Assembly (NCBI RefSeq): GCF_025532145.1 | Contig: NZ_ARXS01000015.1 | Coordinates: forward strand, 1-64,000 | DNA length: 64,000 nucleotides | Source: Alloalcanivorax balearicus MACL04 | GTDB lineage: Bacteria > Pseudomonadota > Gammaproteobacteria > Pseudomonadales > Alcanivoracaceae | Direction: 5' to 3' | In this document: one piece after another, positions 1 through 10,700 of the stretch | Layout of the letters: every line of letters starts with the position of its first letter | Position numbering within the stretch: position 1 is the stretch's first letter | Notes under the pieces: generated by a model | Databases searched by the model: none | Seen by the model: the letters and a program-made list of their open reading frames with translations, nothing else | What the model was told of the DNA's origin: nothing | Program-made: the position numbers and the translations under genes

Positions 1-47
1 GCTCCATTCGCTTGCAGGCAAGCTCCCACAGTGTCTTCGTGGCCATC
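1..47. repeat. REP-like palindrome half (left edge)
   Basis: The window opens inside an intergenic repeat: an ATTCGCTTGCAGGCAAGC arm followed by CTCCCACAG and a GTCTTCGTGG tail. It matches the right-hand arm of the REP-like elements near 25.6, 31.1 and 45.6 kb, with a few changes. The other arm, if present, lies outside the window. Confidence 0.6.
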
Positions 48-475
48 TTTGAATTCATGTCTCCAAGGCTCGCGATTGGCGGTGGAGCACTCTGATTCAT
101 GCCCCCTCTTGTGCTTACGCGTCGCCCACTACCCCCTTTTCCCGCCAAATGCTTGTTATTGCACGACATTGACGCGGTTTTCCGCGCCAGGGTTTTGACA
201 GCCGTTTCGCCACGGGCAGAATGAAGGCTGACTGGAACTCTTGGGGGAAATGCCGGTCAGCTTCAGACGTTACATCTTTGTTTCTCCTGTTGGTCGGGGT
301 GTTTTCGGTTCCGTTGGACCATGGCGACCCCCGACCCTTGTCGGCGTTCACGGTTTAGCGCTGGCGCGAGGGGGCGGGAAACTGGCAGTATGGCCAGATT
401 CCGCCGCCGGGTGCTGGGGCGCGGCCGTTACTTCGGCGGGCGAGCGGGAAATAACCACAGGCCAATGGAGGCAGA
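48..475. other. non-coding stretch upstream of the FKBP gene
   Basis: Only short open frames without plausible start signals or recognisable domains are present on either strand. Together with the preceding repeat this leaves about 475 bases without a supported gene. The only recognisable signal is a possible promoter at 195-223. Confidence 0.6.
195..223 (+). promoter_or_regulatory. possible sigma-70 promoter upstream of the FKBP gene
   Basis: A perfect TTGACA (195-200) is followed after 17 bases by AGAATG (218-223), an acceptable -35/-10 pair. It lies about 250 bases before the FKBP start, so it would give a long leader. This is a pattern match only. Confidence 0.3.
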
Positions 476-1234
476 ATGAAAAAGTTGGGAATCGTGCTGG
501 CCGGTACCGTCCTGGTGGCGGCTTGCGGTCAACAGGACGGCGGTGAGGATGCCGCCAAGGTGGAGATCAAGACGGACGACCAGAAAGCGTCCTACGCACT
601 GGGTTATCGCAGTGCCGAGCAGATGAGTGCCATGGAGGGACTGGATACTGAAGCAATGATTGCCGGTATCCGCGATGGTCACACTGGCACGGATTCCCGC
701 CTTGGGGATGAGGACCTGAACCAGCTGATCCAGGATTTCCAGATGCGTCTGGTGGAAAAGCGCCAGGCCAAGCTGGAACAGGAAGCCGAAGACAATCTGA
801 AGAAAGGCGAGGAATTCCTGGCCGAGAACGGTAAGCGTGATGGTGTTACCACCACCGACAGCGGGCTGCAGTATGAAGTGTTGAAGTCTGGCGAGGAAGG
901 CGCGCCGTCCCCCACCGTGGAGGACACCGTTACCGTACATTACGAAGGCAGCACCACCGATGGTGAGGTGTTCGACAGCTCCATCGAGCGGGACCAGCCG
1001 GCCACTTTCGGTCTGGCCCACATTGTCCCGGGTTGGCAGGAAGCGCTGCCGATGATGAAAGTCGGCGATAAGTGGAAGCTCTATCTGCCGGCGGAACTGG
1101 GCTACGGTAAGCAGGGCGCCGGTGGTGACATCGGTCCCAACGAAGTGCTGATCTTCGAAGTGGAGTTGCTGGGTATTCAGGGTCAGGGCGATGACGCCGC
1201 CGATGACCAGCCCGCGGCGGACGAAGGCGAATAA
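476..1234 (+). CDS. FKBP-type peptidyl-prolyl isomerase, Mip/FkpA-like lipoprotein
   Basis: This 252-residue protein should be a periplasmic prolyl isomerase and chaperone anchored as a lipoprotein. The N-terminus is a short signal sequence with lipobox V-A-A-C ending at Cys17. Residues about 30-125 resemble the helical FKBP_N dimerisation arm of Mip/FkpA (charged, with a YALGYRSAEQM segment). Residues about 130-235 form the FKBP catalytic domain, with VHYEGSTTDGEVFDSS, a GWQEALPMMKVGDKW stretch and LGYG. The C-terminus is an acidic Asp/Ala/Glu tail. The start ATG follows GGAGGCAGA. The family is clear; which Mip/FkpA/FklB orthologue it is remains open. It converges with rsd. Confidence 0.9.
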   Translation: MKKLGIVLAGTVLVAACGQQDGGEDAAKVEIKTDDQKASYALGYRSAEQMSAMEGLDTEAMIAGIRDGHTGTDSRLGDEDLNQLIQDFQMRLVEKRQAKLEQEAEDNLKKGEEFLAENGKRDGVTTTDSGLQYEVLKSGEEGAPSPTVEDTVTVHYEGSTTDGEVFDSSIERDQPATFGLAHIVPGWQEALPMMKVGDKWKLYLPAELGYGKQGAGGDIGPNEVLIFEVELLGIQGQGDDAADDQPAADEGE

Positions 1235-1242
1235 CACCACCG

Positions 1243-1272
1243 TTCCGGCCGGCCCCGATGGGGCGGCCGGAA
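1243..1272. terminator. hairpin between convergent FKBP and rsd genes
   Basis: TTCCGGCC (1243-1250) pairs with GGCCGGAA (1265-1272) around a C/G-rich inner stem. It sits in the 42-base gap between two convergent genes. There is no T-tract on either side, so it may be a structural or Rho-linked end rather than a classic intrinsic terminator. Confidence 0.4.
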
Positions 1273-1276
1273 ACCG

Positions 1277-1774
1277 CTACCCGCGCTCGGCTCGCGCCGC
1301 CGGCGCCGGCTGCTGGTAAAGGCTCACTATCAACTGATCTTCCAGCGCGAACCGCTCCTCCAGCGCCACCATCAATCGCGCCACCCGTTCCGGTAATTCC
1401 GTCAGCCGAGTCATGCAGTGGGTCGGACTGTCGTAATCCTCATTGAACGCCAGCGCTTCCTCGGTGGAGGCGTCCAGCCTCTGAATCAATTGTTCCGCCC
1501 ATTGTGGTGGCCCGTTGCCGTAATGGCGCGCCGCTCGCACCAGGGCGTTATACACCTCGAAATAACCCGCGCTGAGATAGTCCATCAGTACCTGGCAGAG
1601 GTCCTGGATGCGTTGATGGACGGGGGTGTCCGGTTCTTCCCGCGACGGCGTGTGGTCGATGCCTTGTACCTGGCACAGGAGCACGATCAATTGCCGCCGC
1701 TCCTCCAGCCAGGCTTGTACCAGTGCCTCAATATGCTGCCATTGGGCCAATGCTGTGGAACTGGAACTTGCCAT
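1277..1774 (-). CDS. rsd: Rsd/AlgQ-family anti-sigma-70 regulator
   Basis: This 165-residue protein matches the Rsd/AlgQ family, which binds region 4 of sigma-70 and shifts RNA polymerase toward alternative sigma factors. Family hallmarks are the helical N-terminus with W-L-E-E-R-R-Q-L (about residues 18-25), a YLSAGYFEVYNALV segment, and a C-terminal half with ALAFNEDYDSP. The start was placed at 1774, where AAGGAGAG lies about 6 bases upstream. An upstream extension is possible, but its Pro/Ser-rich sequence does not look like this family. It is transcribed alone, convergent with the FKBP gene. Confidence 0.85.
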   Translation of the reverse strand: MASSSSTALAQWQHIEALVQAWLEERRQLIVLLCQVQGIDHTPSREEPDTPVHQRIQDLCQVLMDYLSAGYFEVYNALVRAARHYGNGPPQWAEQLIQRLDASTEEALAFNEDYDSPTHCMTRLTELPERVARLMVALEERFALEDQLIVSLYQQPAPAARAERG

Positions 1775-2016
1775 TGTTCGCTCTCCTTTTTCGGGCATGG
1801 CTGACAGATTTTTTTCCTTGGGGGAAGTCGAGACTAGAACCGGCGAGCGGCCACTGGCAACGGGTGAGAATGGGACACGATCGGGGTGGAGGGGAAAAAG
1901 CACGCGCCATCAGTGGCTTGCCGCAAAAGATGATTTCTTCATAACCCTCCCGCTCTCTTATAAGTCCTGCGGAGAGCCCTGGCTATGGCATTGAAATACC
2001 AGAGGTTATTGGCTCC

Positions 2017-2034
2017 GGGTCATTAAAGTGTCAC
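2017..2034 (+). promoter_or_regulatory. Pho-box-like site ahead of the CYTH/phytase-like pair
   Basis: GTCAT (2019-2023) and GTCAC (2030-2034) are spaced by exactly 11 bases with an A/T-rich middle (TAAAGT). This matches the PhoB box CTGTCATAAAWCTGTCAY at about 14 of 18 positions and closely resembles the E. coli phoA site as I recall it. A TTCTAG (2042-2047) seven bases downstream could be the -10. It lies 60 bases upstream of the GTG start at 2094. Confidence 0.6.
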
Positions 2035-2093
2035 GGCCACCTTCTAGCGTCTGCAGGGTTTTTCCCACTCCCGAATTCGGATAAGGAGGTCTC

Positions 2094-2960
2094 GTGCGAC
2101 GATTGCTGATCGCGGTGTTGGGTTCGCTGGCCTTGCAGGCTCAAGCCAACCCCGACGTTATTTCCCGGGAATACAAGCTGATTCTGGATGCCAGCCGGTT
2201 TCAATCGCAAACCGAATCGGGCGATGTGCTGGCCCTGATGCAAGTGGTGAAGCCGGCCATCGAGAATGCCATCGAGCGCGATGTCAGCGGGGCCATCAGC
2301 CTGGATCACGACCGCCAGGTGCGCTTTTACGACACCGCCTCGACCTGCCGGTTGAGACAGCTGGGCTACAGCTTCCGTGAGCGAGTGGAAAACGGCGAAT
2401 CGGAGGTCACTCTGAAATTTCGCAGTCCGGACCGGTATATCGCGGACTTCGAGGATCTGTCGTCCGCCACCAACGGCGCGGAGAGCAAACTGGAAGCGGA
2501 TGTCGGCGCCACCAGTACGGTTCCTTTCAAGGTGGTCTATAGCCACTCCACCAAGGCGCCCAATACCCGCACCCTCAATCGCATGGACGATATTCACACC
2601 CATTTCCCCGGTTTCCAGTCCGACTATGGTCTGGATGACACCCTCACTCTGTCCCTGGTCGGGGGGCTGACCATACAGGAGAGAGCGTACCGGAACGTGG
2701 ATATTGATCTGGGCCAGCACGATGCTGAAATCAGTATCACGCTTTGGTACCAGGGCACGCCCTCGGGCAGTCAGTCACCGGTGGTGGCGGAGCTGTCCTT
2801 CAAATACCAAGACCCGTCCGCGGACTACACACGCAAAGTAGTGAACCGGGCCCGCCAGGCCTTTGATGCCCTGCGCGGCCTGGAGCAATGGGTGGAGGCG
2901 GATGGGCAGACCAAGACCGGTTTCGTCTATCAGTACGACAGCGCTTTTTGTCAGCCCTGA
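2094..2960 (+). CDS. secreted CYTH-like domain protein of unknown function
   Basis: This 288-residue protein has a short signal peptide (residues 1-18, ending A-Q-A). Residues about 22-115 resemble the start of a CYTH/triphosphate-tunnel fold: an REYK strand (25-28), FYDT (78-81), FRER (94-97) and TLKF (106-109), which parallel the ExExK, YYDT, RxR and LTLK motifs of that family. The remaining residues match nothing I recognise. The GTG start is supported by AAGGAGGT five bases upstream. The next gene, a phytase-like lipoprotein, starts 24 bases later, so the two probably form an operon under the Pho-box-like site at 2017-2034. An exported CYTH protein would be unusual, and the family call is from motifs only. 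Confidence 0.6.
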   Translation: MRRLLIAVLGSLALQAQANPDVISREYKLILDASRFQSQTESGDVLALMQVVKPAIENAIERDVSGAISLDHDRQVRFYDTASTCRLRQLGYSFRERVENGESEVTLKFRSPDRYIADFEDLSSATNGAESKLEADVGATSTVPFKVVYSHSTKAPNTRTLNRMDDIHTHFPGFQSDYGLDDTLTLSLVGGLTIQERAYRNVDIDLGQHDAEISITLWYQGTPSGSQSPVVAELSFKYQDPSADYTRKVVNRARQAFDALRGLEQWVEADGQTKTGFVYQYDSAFCQP

Positions 2961-2984
2961 AACAACAACACCAAGGATCTTTCC

Positions 2985-4424
2985 ATGTTCAAAAAAACTT
3001 TGCTTGCCACTCTGATGGCGTCCTCGTTGCTGGTGGGATGCGGTAGTGATTCCGATAATGATCCGGCGCCCGCCGGTCCGTCTTCCCTGTTGGATATCGT
3101 GCCGGCGGAGGGCGCGTCGCTGCCGTACTCGGTGCTGCGCTCCGACCTGATCGACGCCAGTGACCAGCAACCCTTTGAAGTGCGTAACGGCGGTTTCGGT
3201 TCCGCCATGACCGCGGATCCGGAAGACGATCGGCGTTTTTATGCCTTGACCGATCGTGGTCCCAACGCGGTCTTCAACACGGGCAATTATGGCAACGGCA
3301 AGAAATTCCCCACGCCGGATTACACCCCTCGCATTGGTCATTTCGAAGTCACCAACGACGGTGAAGTGGTGATGCTGAATGAAATTCTGTTGAAACGTCC
3401 GGATGGAACCCTGATCACCGGCCTACCCAACAGCGACGGTCTTGGTGGTACCGGGGAAACGCCCTATAACGCGGATGGCTCGCCGATTCTGGTTGACCCC
3501 AGCCTGCCCTATGACGAAGAGAGCAACCCCCTGCGTCTGGATGATTATGGTCTGGACGGTGAAGGGCTGGTGGCACTCAGTGACGGCACTTTCTGGGTCA
3601 GCGACGAGTATGGCCCGCACATGGTGCACTTCGATGCTGACGGCAAGGAAATCGAACGCATCAATCCGTTCGCAGCCGATCAGCGCGAAACCCGTACCCA
3701 TACGCTGCCAGCTGAATTCGGCCACCGGCGCGCCAATCGCGGCATGGAAGGGCTGACGATTACTCCGGATGAGAAGACTCTGGTGGGCATCATGCAGTCC
3801 ACCATGGACCTGCCCAGCAAGGACGTGCGGGCGCTGGATATCACCCGTATCGTTACCGTTGATCTGGAAAGCGGCCGGGTCGGCCAGTATCTCTACAAGC
3901 AGCAGAAAGCGCAGAACTCCAATTCGGAGTTGGCGGCGCTGAGCGAGAACCAGTTTCTGGTGCTGGAACGGGACGGCAAGTTTCTCTACGGCGGCCCCGA
4001 CGGCGTTGACGCCGCGACTCCGGATGCCCAGAAGCATGTCTACCGTATCGATCTGACTACCGGCACCAACCTGGAAGAGCTGGCGGTGGGCGGTGATCTG
4101 GTCCAGGACGACGCCTTGGGGTTGACCATCAACGGTGAGACCCTGGAGCAGGTGGTGATGAACCAGGGCTGGCAGGCGCTGGCGGCGCATAACATCGTGC
4201 CGGTGGAAAAGAGCCTGGTGGTGGATATGGTGGCTCGGGTGAGCTACCCGCACGACAAGATGGAAGGGCTGTGGGTGATCGACAGCGAGACCCTGGGCGT
4301 GCTCAACGACGATGATTTCGCCACCTGGTCCGTCGACGGTGAGCTGGTCCAGAAGCGCTTGGACAGCAACACCATCGACGGCAACCGGCTCTACGTAGTG
4401 CCGGCGGATCTGTCGGTGCAATAA
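2985..4424 (+). CDS. esterase-like phytase-family lipoprotein
   Basis: This 479-residue protein carries a lipoprotein signal with lipobox L-V-G-C ending at Cys19, so it is probably anchored in the envelope. The body resembles the 'esterase-like activity of phytase' family (Pfam 13449), a beta-propeller. Supporting stretches are FYALTDRGPN near residue 86, GLDGEGLVALSDGTFWVSDEYGP near 190-212, and RRANRGMEGLTITPD near 248. These are predicted to bind Ca2+ and cleave phosphate esters or related substrates, although biochemical data for the subfamily are scarce. It is the second gene after the CYTH-like gene. Phosphate-scavenging is inferred from the family name and the upstream Pho-box-like site. 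Confidence 0.8.
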   Translation: MFKKTLLATLMASSLLVGCGSDSDNDPAPAGPSSLLDIVPAEGASLPYSVLRSDLIDASDQQPFEVRNGGFGSAMTADPEDDRRFYALTDRGPNAVFNTGNYGNGKKFPTPDYTPRIGHFEVTNDGEVVMLNEILLKRPDGTLITGLPNSDGLGGTGETPYNADGSPILVDPSLPYDEESNPLRLDDYGLDGEGLVALSDGTFWVSDEYGPHMVHFDADGKEIERINPFAADQRETRTHTLPAEFGHRRANRGMEGLTITPDEKTLVGIMQSTMDLPSKDVRALDITRIVTVDLESGRVGQYLYKQQKAQNSNSELAALSENQFLVLERDGKFLYGGPDGVDAATPDAQKHVYRIDLTTGTNLEELAVGGDLVQDDALGLTINGETLEQVVMNQGWQALAAHNIVPVEKSLVVDMVARVSYPHDKMEGLWVIDSETLGVLNDDDFATWSVDGELVQKRLDSNTIDGNRLYVVPADLSVQ

Positions 4425-4444
4425 CCCTCCAGGCTTCCCACCTG

Positions 4445-4472
4445 TCGCGGCCCTTGCACGGGAGGGCCGCGA
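4445..4472. terminator. hairpin between the phytase-like gene and lrgB
   Basis: TCGCGGCCC (4445-4453) pairs with GGGCCGCGA (4464-4472) over a 10-base loop. It fills the 51-base gap between convergent genes. No strong T-run follows on either strand. Confidence 0.45.
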
Positions 4473-4475
4473 TAC

Positions 4476-5210
4476 TCATCCCATCAACGAGGAAACCCAC
4501 GGCCAGATCCAGGGCAGGGCCAGGGCGGTCAGCAGGCCGGTCAGGCCCAGCGCCAGACCGCCGAAGGCCCCCGCCTTTTCGCTGAACTCGAAGGCGCGGG
4601 CGGTGCCGATGGCGTGGGCCACCAATCCGAGGGCGAAGCCGCGGATGCGGTCATCCTTCACCCGCAACAGCCGGAATACCGGGCCGGCGGCCAGGGCGCC
4701 GACGATGCCAGTGATCGCCACCGCGCCGGCGGCCAGGGAAACATCCCCATTGGTGACCCTCGCCACCTCGATGGCGATAGGCGTGGTGATGGATTTGGGC
4801 GCCAGGGAGCCGACCACGGTTTCCGGCGCGCCCAGCCACCAGGCCAGGCCCACCGCCAGCCCGGAGGCCAGCGCCGCGCCGATCACCACGGTGATCAGCA
4901 ATGGCCGCCAGACGCTGCGCACGGTATGCAGCTGGCGATACAGTGGCCAGGCCAGGGCCACGGTGGCAGGACCGAGCAGGAAGGAAATCAGAGCGGTCTG
5001 GTCACGGTATTCCTCGTAAGGCACGCCCACCAGCGGCAGCACGATAATGACCGGAATGGCGGCGACGATAAACGGGTGAAACAGCGCCAGGCTGTTGGAT
5101 TTGGCGTAGGCCCATTGGGCGAAACGGTAGCTGGCCAGCGTCAGCAGCAATCCGAACAAAGGGGTGTGCAGCAGCTCACCGAACAAAGGAGTGTGCATCA
5201 ACTCAGCCAT
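4476..5210 (-). CDS. lrgB: LrgB/CidB-family membrane protein
   Basis: This 244-residue protein is very hydrophobic, with about seven membrane segments. It contains the LrgB signatures GPATVALAWPLYRQL and LAPKSITTPIAIEVA, and ends with AHAIGTARAFEFSE-type sequence. LrgB partners LrgA in a holin/antiholin-like or small-organic-acid (pyruvate) transport system, depending on the organism. The start at 5210 (MAELMHT) has GGAGGAG eight bases upstream and overlaps the lrgA stop by eight bases, so translation is coupled. The N-terminal nine residues are tandemly duplicated (HTPLFGELL then HTPLFGLLL), encoded by a 27-bp repeat. Confidence 0.88.
   Translation of the reverse strand: MAELMHTPLFGELLHTPLFGLLLTLASYRFAQWAYAKSNSLALFHPFIVAAIPVIIVLPLVGVPYEEYRDQTALISFLLGPATVALAWPLYRQLHTVRSVWRPLLITVVIGAALASGLAVGLAWWLGAPETVVGSLAPKSITTPIAIEVARVTNGDVSLAAGAVAITGIVGALAAGPVFRLLRVKDDRIRGFALGLVAHAIGTARAFEFSEKAGAFGGLALGLTGLLTALALPWIWPWVSSLMG
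5152..5205. repeat. 27-bp tandem duplication in the lrgB 5' end
   Basis: Two adjacent 27-base units (5152-5178 and 5179-5205) differ at only three positions. They encode two copies of a nine-residue stretch at the LrgB N-terminus. The second unit also contains the lrgA stop codon. The length is a multiple of three, so the frame is kept. Confidence 0.9.
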
Positions 5211-5577
5211 GGTGCGAGTCTCCTCCACCGCTGCCATGGGAAGAGCGCCGCAGCAGCACCTTCAACAGCAGAGTCACCAGTACCAGAGCGATCAGAGTGC
5301 CGAACACCACCGATACCGCCAGGGCCAGGGCATTGTCCTGATAGCGATGCCATTGCAGCACGATGCCAACGCCGAGAGGAAAGATCAGCAAGGTGATATG
5401 GCGAATCAGGGCCCCGGCGGCCTCGGAGACTTTATCCATCCCCGGTGCGCCCAGCATCAGCGCGAACAGCAGCAGGATCATGCCCACCACCGGTGCCGGC
5501 AGGGGCAGGCCGGTGAGGTGGATCAGCACCTCGCCAAGAAATTGAAACAACAACAGAATCAGCAGGCCATCAATCAT
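5203..5577 (-). CDS. lrgA: LrgA/CidA-family holin-like membrane protein
   Basis: This 124-residue integral membrane protein has four predicted helices and the typical CidA/LrgA sequence LPLPAPVVGMILLLFAL (about residues 30-46), followed by FPLGVGIVLQW. The C-terminus is Arg/Ser/His/Gly-rich. The start at 5577 (MIDGLLILLLFQ) is chosen because GGGAGA lies just upstream and the extra upstream residues are polar and not family-like. It is followed by lrgB with an eight-base overlap. No LytS/LytR or LysR regulator is adjacent. Confidence 0.88.
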   Translation of the reverse strand: MIDGLLILLLFQFLGEVLIHLTGLPLPAPVVGMILLLFALMLGAPGMDKVSEAAGALIRHITLLIFPLGVGIVLQWHRYQDNALALAVSVVFGTLIALVLVTLLLKVLLRRSSHGSGGGDSHHG

Positions 5578-5780
5578 AAGGATCTCCCGGAAGTCCCCAG
5601 CTCTGGACAAAGCCCGGAATCACGGCGCTGCGAACCTGGAATGGTGAAACGGGGGGATCAGCGGAATGGCCTGAACCAGGCTTGAAAGGCCCGCGTCGAG
5701 TGCCTCCCTGCAGCGTCGTGGCGCCTGGTCCGGAGGCATGAAGCCGGCGGCCAGCGAAAAGGGCCACCGGCGAGAACCGG

Positions 5781-6284
5781 TCAGGCGCGTAACGGACGGA
5801 ACAATTGTACCAGGGCGAACAGCAACAGTCCGGTAAACACCACCAGCGACCAGCCGGGGATGCTCAGACCAAGAAAGGTCCAACTGATCTCGGCGCACTC
5901 GCCGGAGCCGGACAGCACCTGCGCCAGGACATCGTGGAGTGGAAACACATCGAACATATAATCCAGACCGGGACCACAATCGGGTACCTGATCCGGCGGC
6001 AGGCTCTGCAGCCACAGATGGCGGATGGCGATGCCACCTCCCACCAAAGCGGCGAGAGCAGTGAGTACGGCATAGATACGTACGCCGATACCTCGCGGAC
6101 CGTGCAGGAACGCCACCAACAGAATGGCCATCACCGCGAACACGGCGACGCGCTGGAAGATACACAGCGGGCAGGGTTCCAGGCCATCCACATGCTGCAA
6201 ATACAGGGCGCTGGCCATGGCGATAACACAGGCCAGCAAAGCAAGCCCGTTAAGGGCCCGGGGCGAAGGCAGTTTGGACCACAT
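5781..6284 (-). CDS. dsbB: disulfide bond formation protein DsbB
   Basis: This 167-residue, four-helix inner-membrane protein reoxidises DsbA and passes electrons to quinone. The first periplasmic loop has the CPLC redox pair (Cys38, Cys41) followed by QR. The second has Cys103 and Cys130, the pair that attacks DsbA. Membrane segments fall near residues 10-30, 46-62, 70-88 and 144-162. Size and cysteine spacing are normal for the family. It stands alone. The 200 bases downstream, toward lrgA, hold no gene I can support. Confidence 0.93.
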   Translation of the reverse strand: MWSKLPSPRALNGLALLACVIAMASALYLQHVDGLEPCPLCIFQRVAVFAVMAILLVAFLHGPRGIGVRIYAVLTALAALVGGGIAIRHLWLQSLPPDQVPDCGPGLDYMFDVFPLHDVLAQVLSGSGECAEISWTFLGLSIPGWSLVVFTGLLLFALVQLFRPLRA

Positions 6285-6346
6285 CGATTTGATTCCTTTC
6301 CGGCTCAGGCGGGGCCTGGTTTATTTTTTCGAATCGCTGGCATGCT

Positions 6347-6418
6347 GATTCGCGAGCAAGCTTGCTCCCACAGCGGCTCTGTAGCCCCTCTCTGTGGGAA
6401 GCTGCCTTGGCAGCGAAT
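6347..6418. repeat. REP-like element upstream of dsbB
   Basis: ATTCGCGAGCAAGCTTGCTC then CCACAGCGGCTCTGTAG is followed by a second degenerate copy (TGTGGGAAGCTGCC, then GGCAGCGAAT). It shares the core CTCCCACAGCGGCTNNGTAG with the other intergenic repeats. It lies in the 243-base gap between dsbB and gshA. Confidence 0.7.
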
Positions 6419-6527
6419 ACTGTCCACGGACCGCGATTCCCCCCCTTCAACTTCAGGGACATGATGGTATGGAGTGCGGGACGGACACAATGGTTCCCCG
6501 CGCCATTGCCGTCAGTCCTTGCAACCA

Positions 6528-8096
6528 TCAGTCCTTGAAATAGGTTTCCAGATAGCTTTCGAAATCCATGTCGTCCGCGGCTTCCCAGGCGGCCTGTTCG
6601 GTCAGGCTGTGCCGGGCCAGCGTGGCCAGTTGCGCCTCGCGGTCGGCATCCAGCGGCCGGGAACGGAAATGGTCTCTGTGGGCCAGAGCCTGGTTCATGG
6701 CGAACTGGAAGAAGGTCTGATCGCGGCTTTCCAGCTTGTCCATGATCTGCCCGGATGGCGTGGCGTCCGGTTCTTCCACCTTCAAACGCTGACGTTTCAA
6801 GGCATCGCAATAGTTGTTGCCGCCGTGACAGCGGTCGAACAACTCGGCGATCGGCACCATCTGGTCCAGTTTTTCCAGCGCCCACTGTTTCAGCGTCACG
6901 CTCTCGCCCCAGTTATTCAGGGCCACGGAGGTGTCCCGGCCGTTGTAGACCACCTGGCGCAGGTTGTCCTTGCTGGCGTTCAGATCACAGCTTTCCAACT
7001 GCGGCGAGGTGCGCAGCAGGCAATAGGTGGCGAACAGGTCGAGGAAGCGGATTTCCTGCTGATTGATGCCCACCGGTTCGAACGGATTGAGATCCAGAGC
7101 GCGGATCTCGATGTACTCGACGCCGCGCCGCTTGAGCGCCAGGGTGGGGCGTTCCCCTTTGTTGATGGTCCGTTTGGGCCGGATCGAGGAGTAGTACTCG
7201 TTTTCGATTTGCAGGATGTTGGCGTTGAGCTGTTGATAGTCGCCTTTGGCATCCAGTACGCCGATGGCGTCGTAGGCCGGTTCCGGTGTTTTGATGGCGT
7301 GGGTCAGCGTCTCCACGTATTCATCGAGATTGTTGTAGCTGATCGCCAGGGACGACTGGGCGTTGTTCTGATAGCCCAGATCACTCATCCGCAGGCTGGT
7401 GGCATGGGGACGGTAGAGGCTGTGGTCGAAGCGCTCCAGCAGATGGTGCTCGCGGCCGGCCAGGAACGACGCGCACAATGCCGGTGAAGCGCCGAACAGG
7501 TACACCAGCAGCCAGGAGTAACGCTGGAAATTACGGGTCAGGTCAAAGTAACGCCGGGAAATGAAATCCTGCAGCGGCTCGTCACTGCCTTCCTGGGCCT
7601 GGTGCAACTGCCAGAATGATTCCGGGAAGGAGAAGTTGTAGTGAATGCCGGCGATGGTCTGCATCTTGCGGCCGTAGCGGTGGCCCAGGCCGATCCGGTA
7701 GATATGCTTCATGCGGCCCACGTTGGAGCTGCCGTAGCGGGCCACCGGCACTTCGTTGTCCTCTTTCACCCGGCACGGCATGGAATTGACCCACAGCAAC
7801 TCGTCACCGATGTGGCGGTAGGTGTAGCGGTGCAGTTGATCGAGGAATTCCAGCGGGCTGTGCAGATCGCTGCTGGCGGGGGTGATGAACTCCAGCAGCG
7901 CTTCGGAATAGTCCGTGGTGATGTAAGGGTGAGTCAGAGCCGAGCCGAGAGCCTCGGGGTGGTCGGTTCGTGCCAGATTGCCATCGGTGCTGATGCGCAG
8001 GCTCTCTTTCTCAATGCCCCGGCGAATGCCCACCAGGGTGCTGGCGGCGTCGGAGTCCAGAAGGGCCTGAATGCGTTGACTGAGCAAGTCGGTCAT
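6528..8096 (-). CDS. gshA: glutamate-cysteine ligase (proteobacterial type)
   Basis: This 522-residue enzyme makes gamma-glutamylcysteine from glutamate, cysteine and ATP, the first step of glutathione synthesis in the cytosol. It has the length of the E. coli-type family. Diagnostic stretches are GIEKESLRI near residue 28, TTDYSEALLEFITP near 60-73, and YIEIRALDLNPF near residue 326. The start has the expected family N-terminus (MTDLLSQRIQALL). It is separated from tex by a 126-base gap, and the two are probably independent units. Confidence 0.95.
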   Translation of the reverse strand: MTDLLSQRIQALLDSDAASTLVGIRRGIEKESLRISTDGNLARTDHPEALGSALTHPYITTDYSEALLEFITPASSDLHSPLEFLDQLHRYTYRHIGDELLWVNSMPCRVKEDNEVPVARYGSSNVGRMKHIYRIGLGHRYGRKMQTIAGIHYNFSFPESFWQLHQAQEGSDEPLQDFISRRYFDLTRNFQRYSWLLVYLFGASPALCASFLAGREHHLLERFDHSLYRPHATSLRMSDLGYQNNAQSSLAISYNNLDEYVETLTHAIKTPEPAYDAIGVLDAKGDYQQLNANILQIENEYYSSIRPKRTINKGERPTLALKRRGVEYIEIRALDLNPFEPVGINQQEIRFLDLFATYCLLRTSPQLESCDLNASKDNLRQVVYNGRDTSVALNNWGESVTLKQWALEKLDQMVPIAELFDRCHGGNNYCDALKRQRLKVEEPDATPSGQIMDKLESRDQTFFQFAMNQALAHRDHFRSRPLDADREAQLATLARHSLTEQAAWEAADDMDFESYLETYFKD

Positions 8097-8222
8097 GGGG
8101 CTGTCCCATTCTTGGGGCGGTAATCGGGGCGGTGTCGGTCCGCCGCCCGTGTTGATGATCCGTTACCGGCGGCGTGCCGCCGGTTTGGCTGGCACGCTGC
8201 CCGCGGGCTGCTTAACGGAAGG

Positions 8223-10562
<2,340 letters not shown>

Positions 10563-10700
10563 GGGTATTCCTGGATTGCACGCTGATCCGCATCACGCCG
10601 GCGTTTCCGGCACGTATATAAGAAACGACCGGAATCATAGGGAATGACTCCGGCCGTTCATAGATTGACTTGCCAGGATGGCTGTGGTTATCGCCGCGGA

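Noticed and set aside
115-546. Short open frames in the first 550 bases on both strands
   Set aside because: No domain, no Shine-Dalgarno and skewed composition; one overlaps the FKBP signal-peptide region in another frame.
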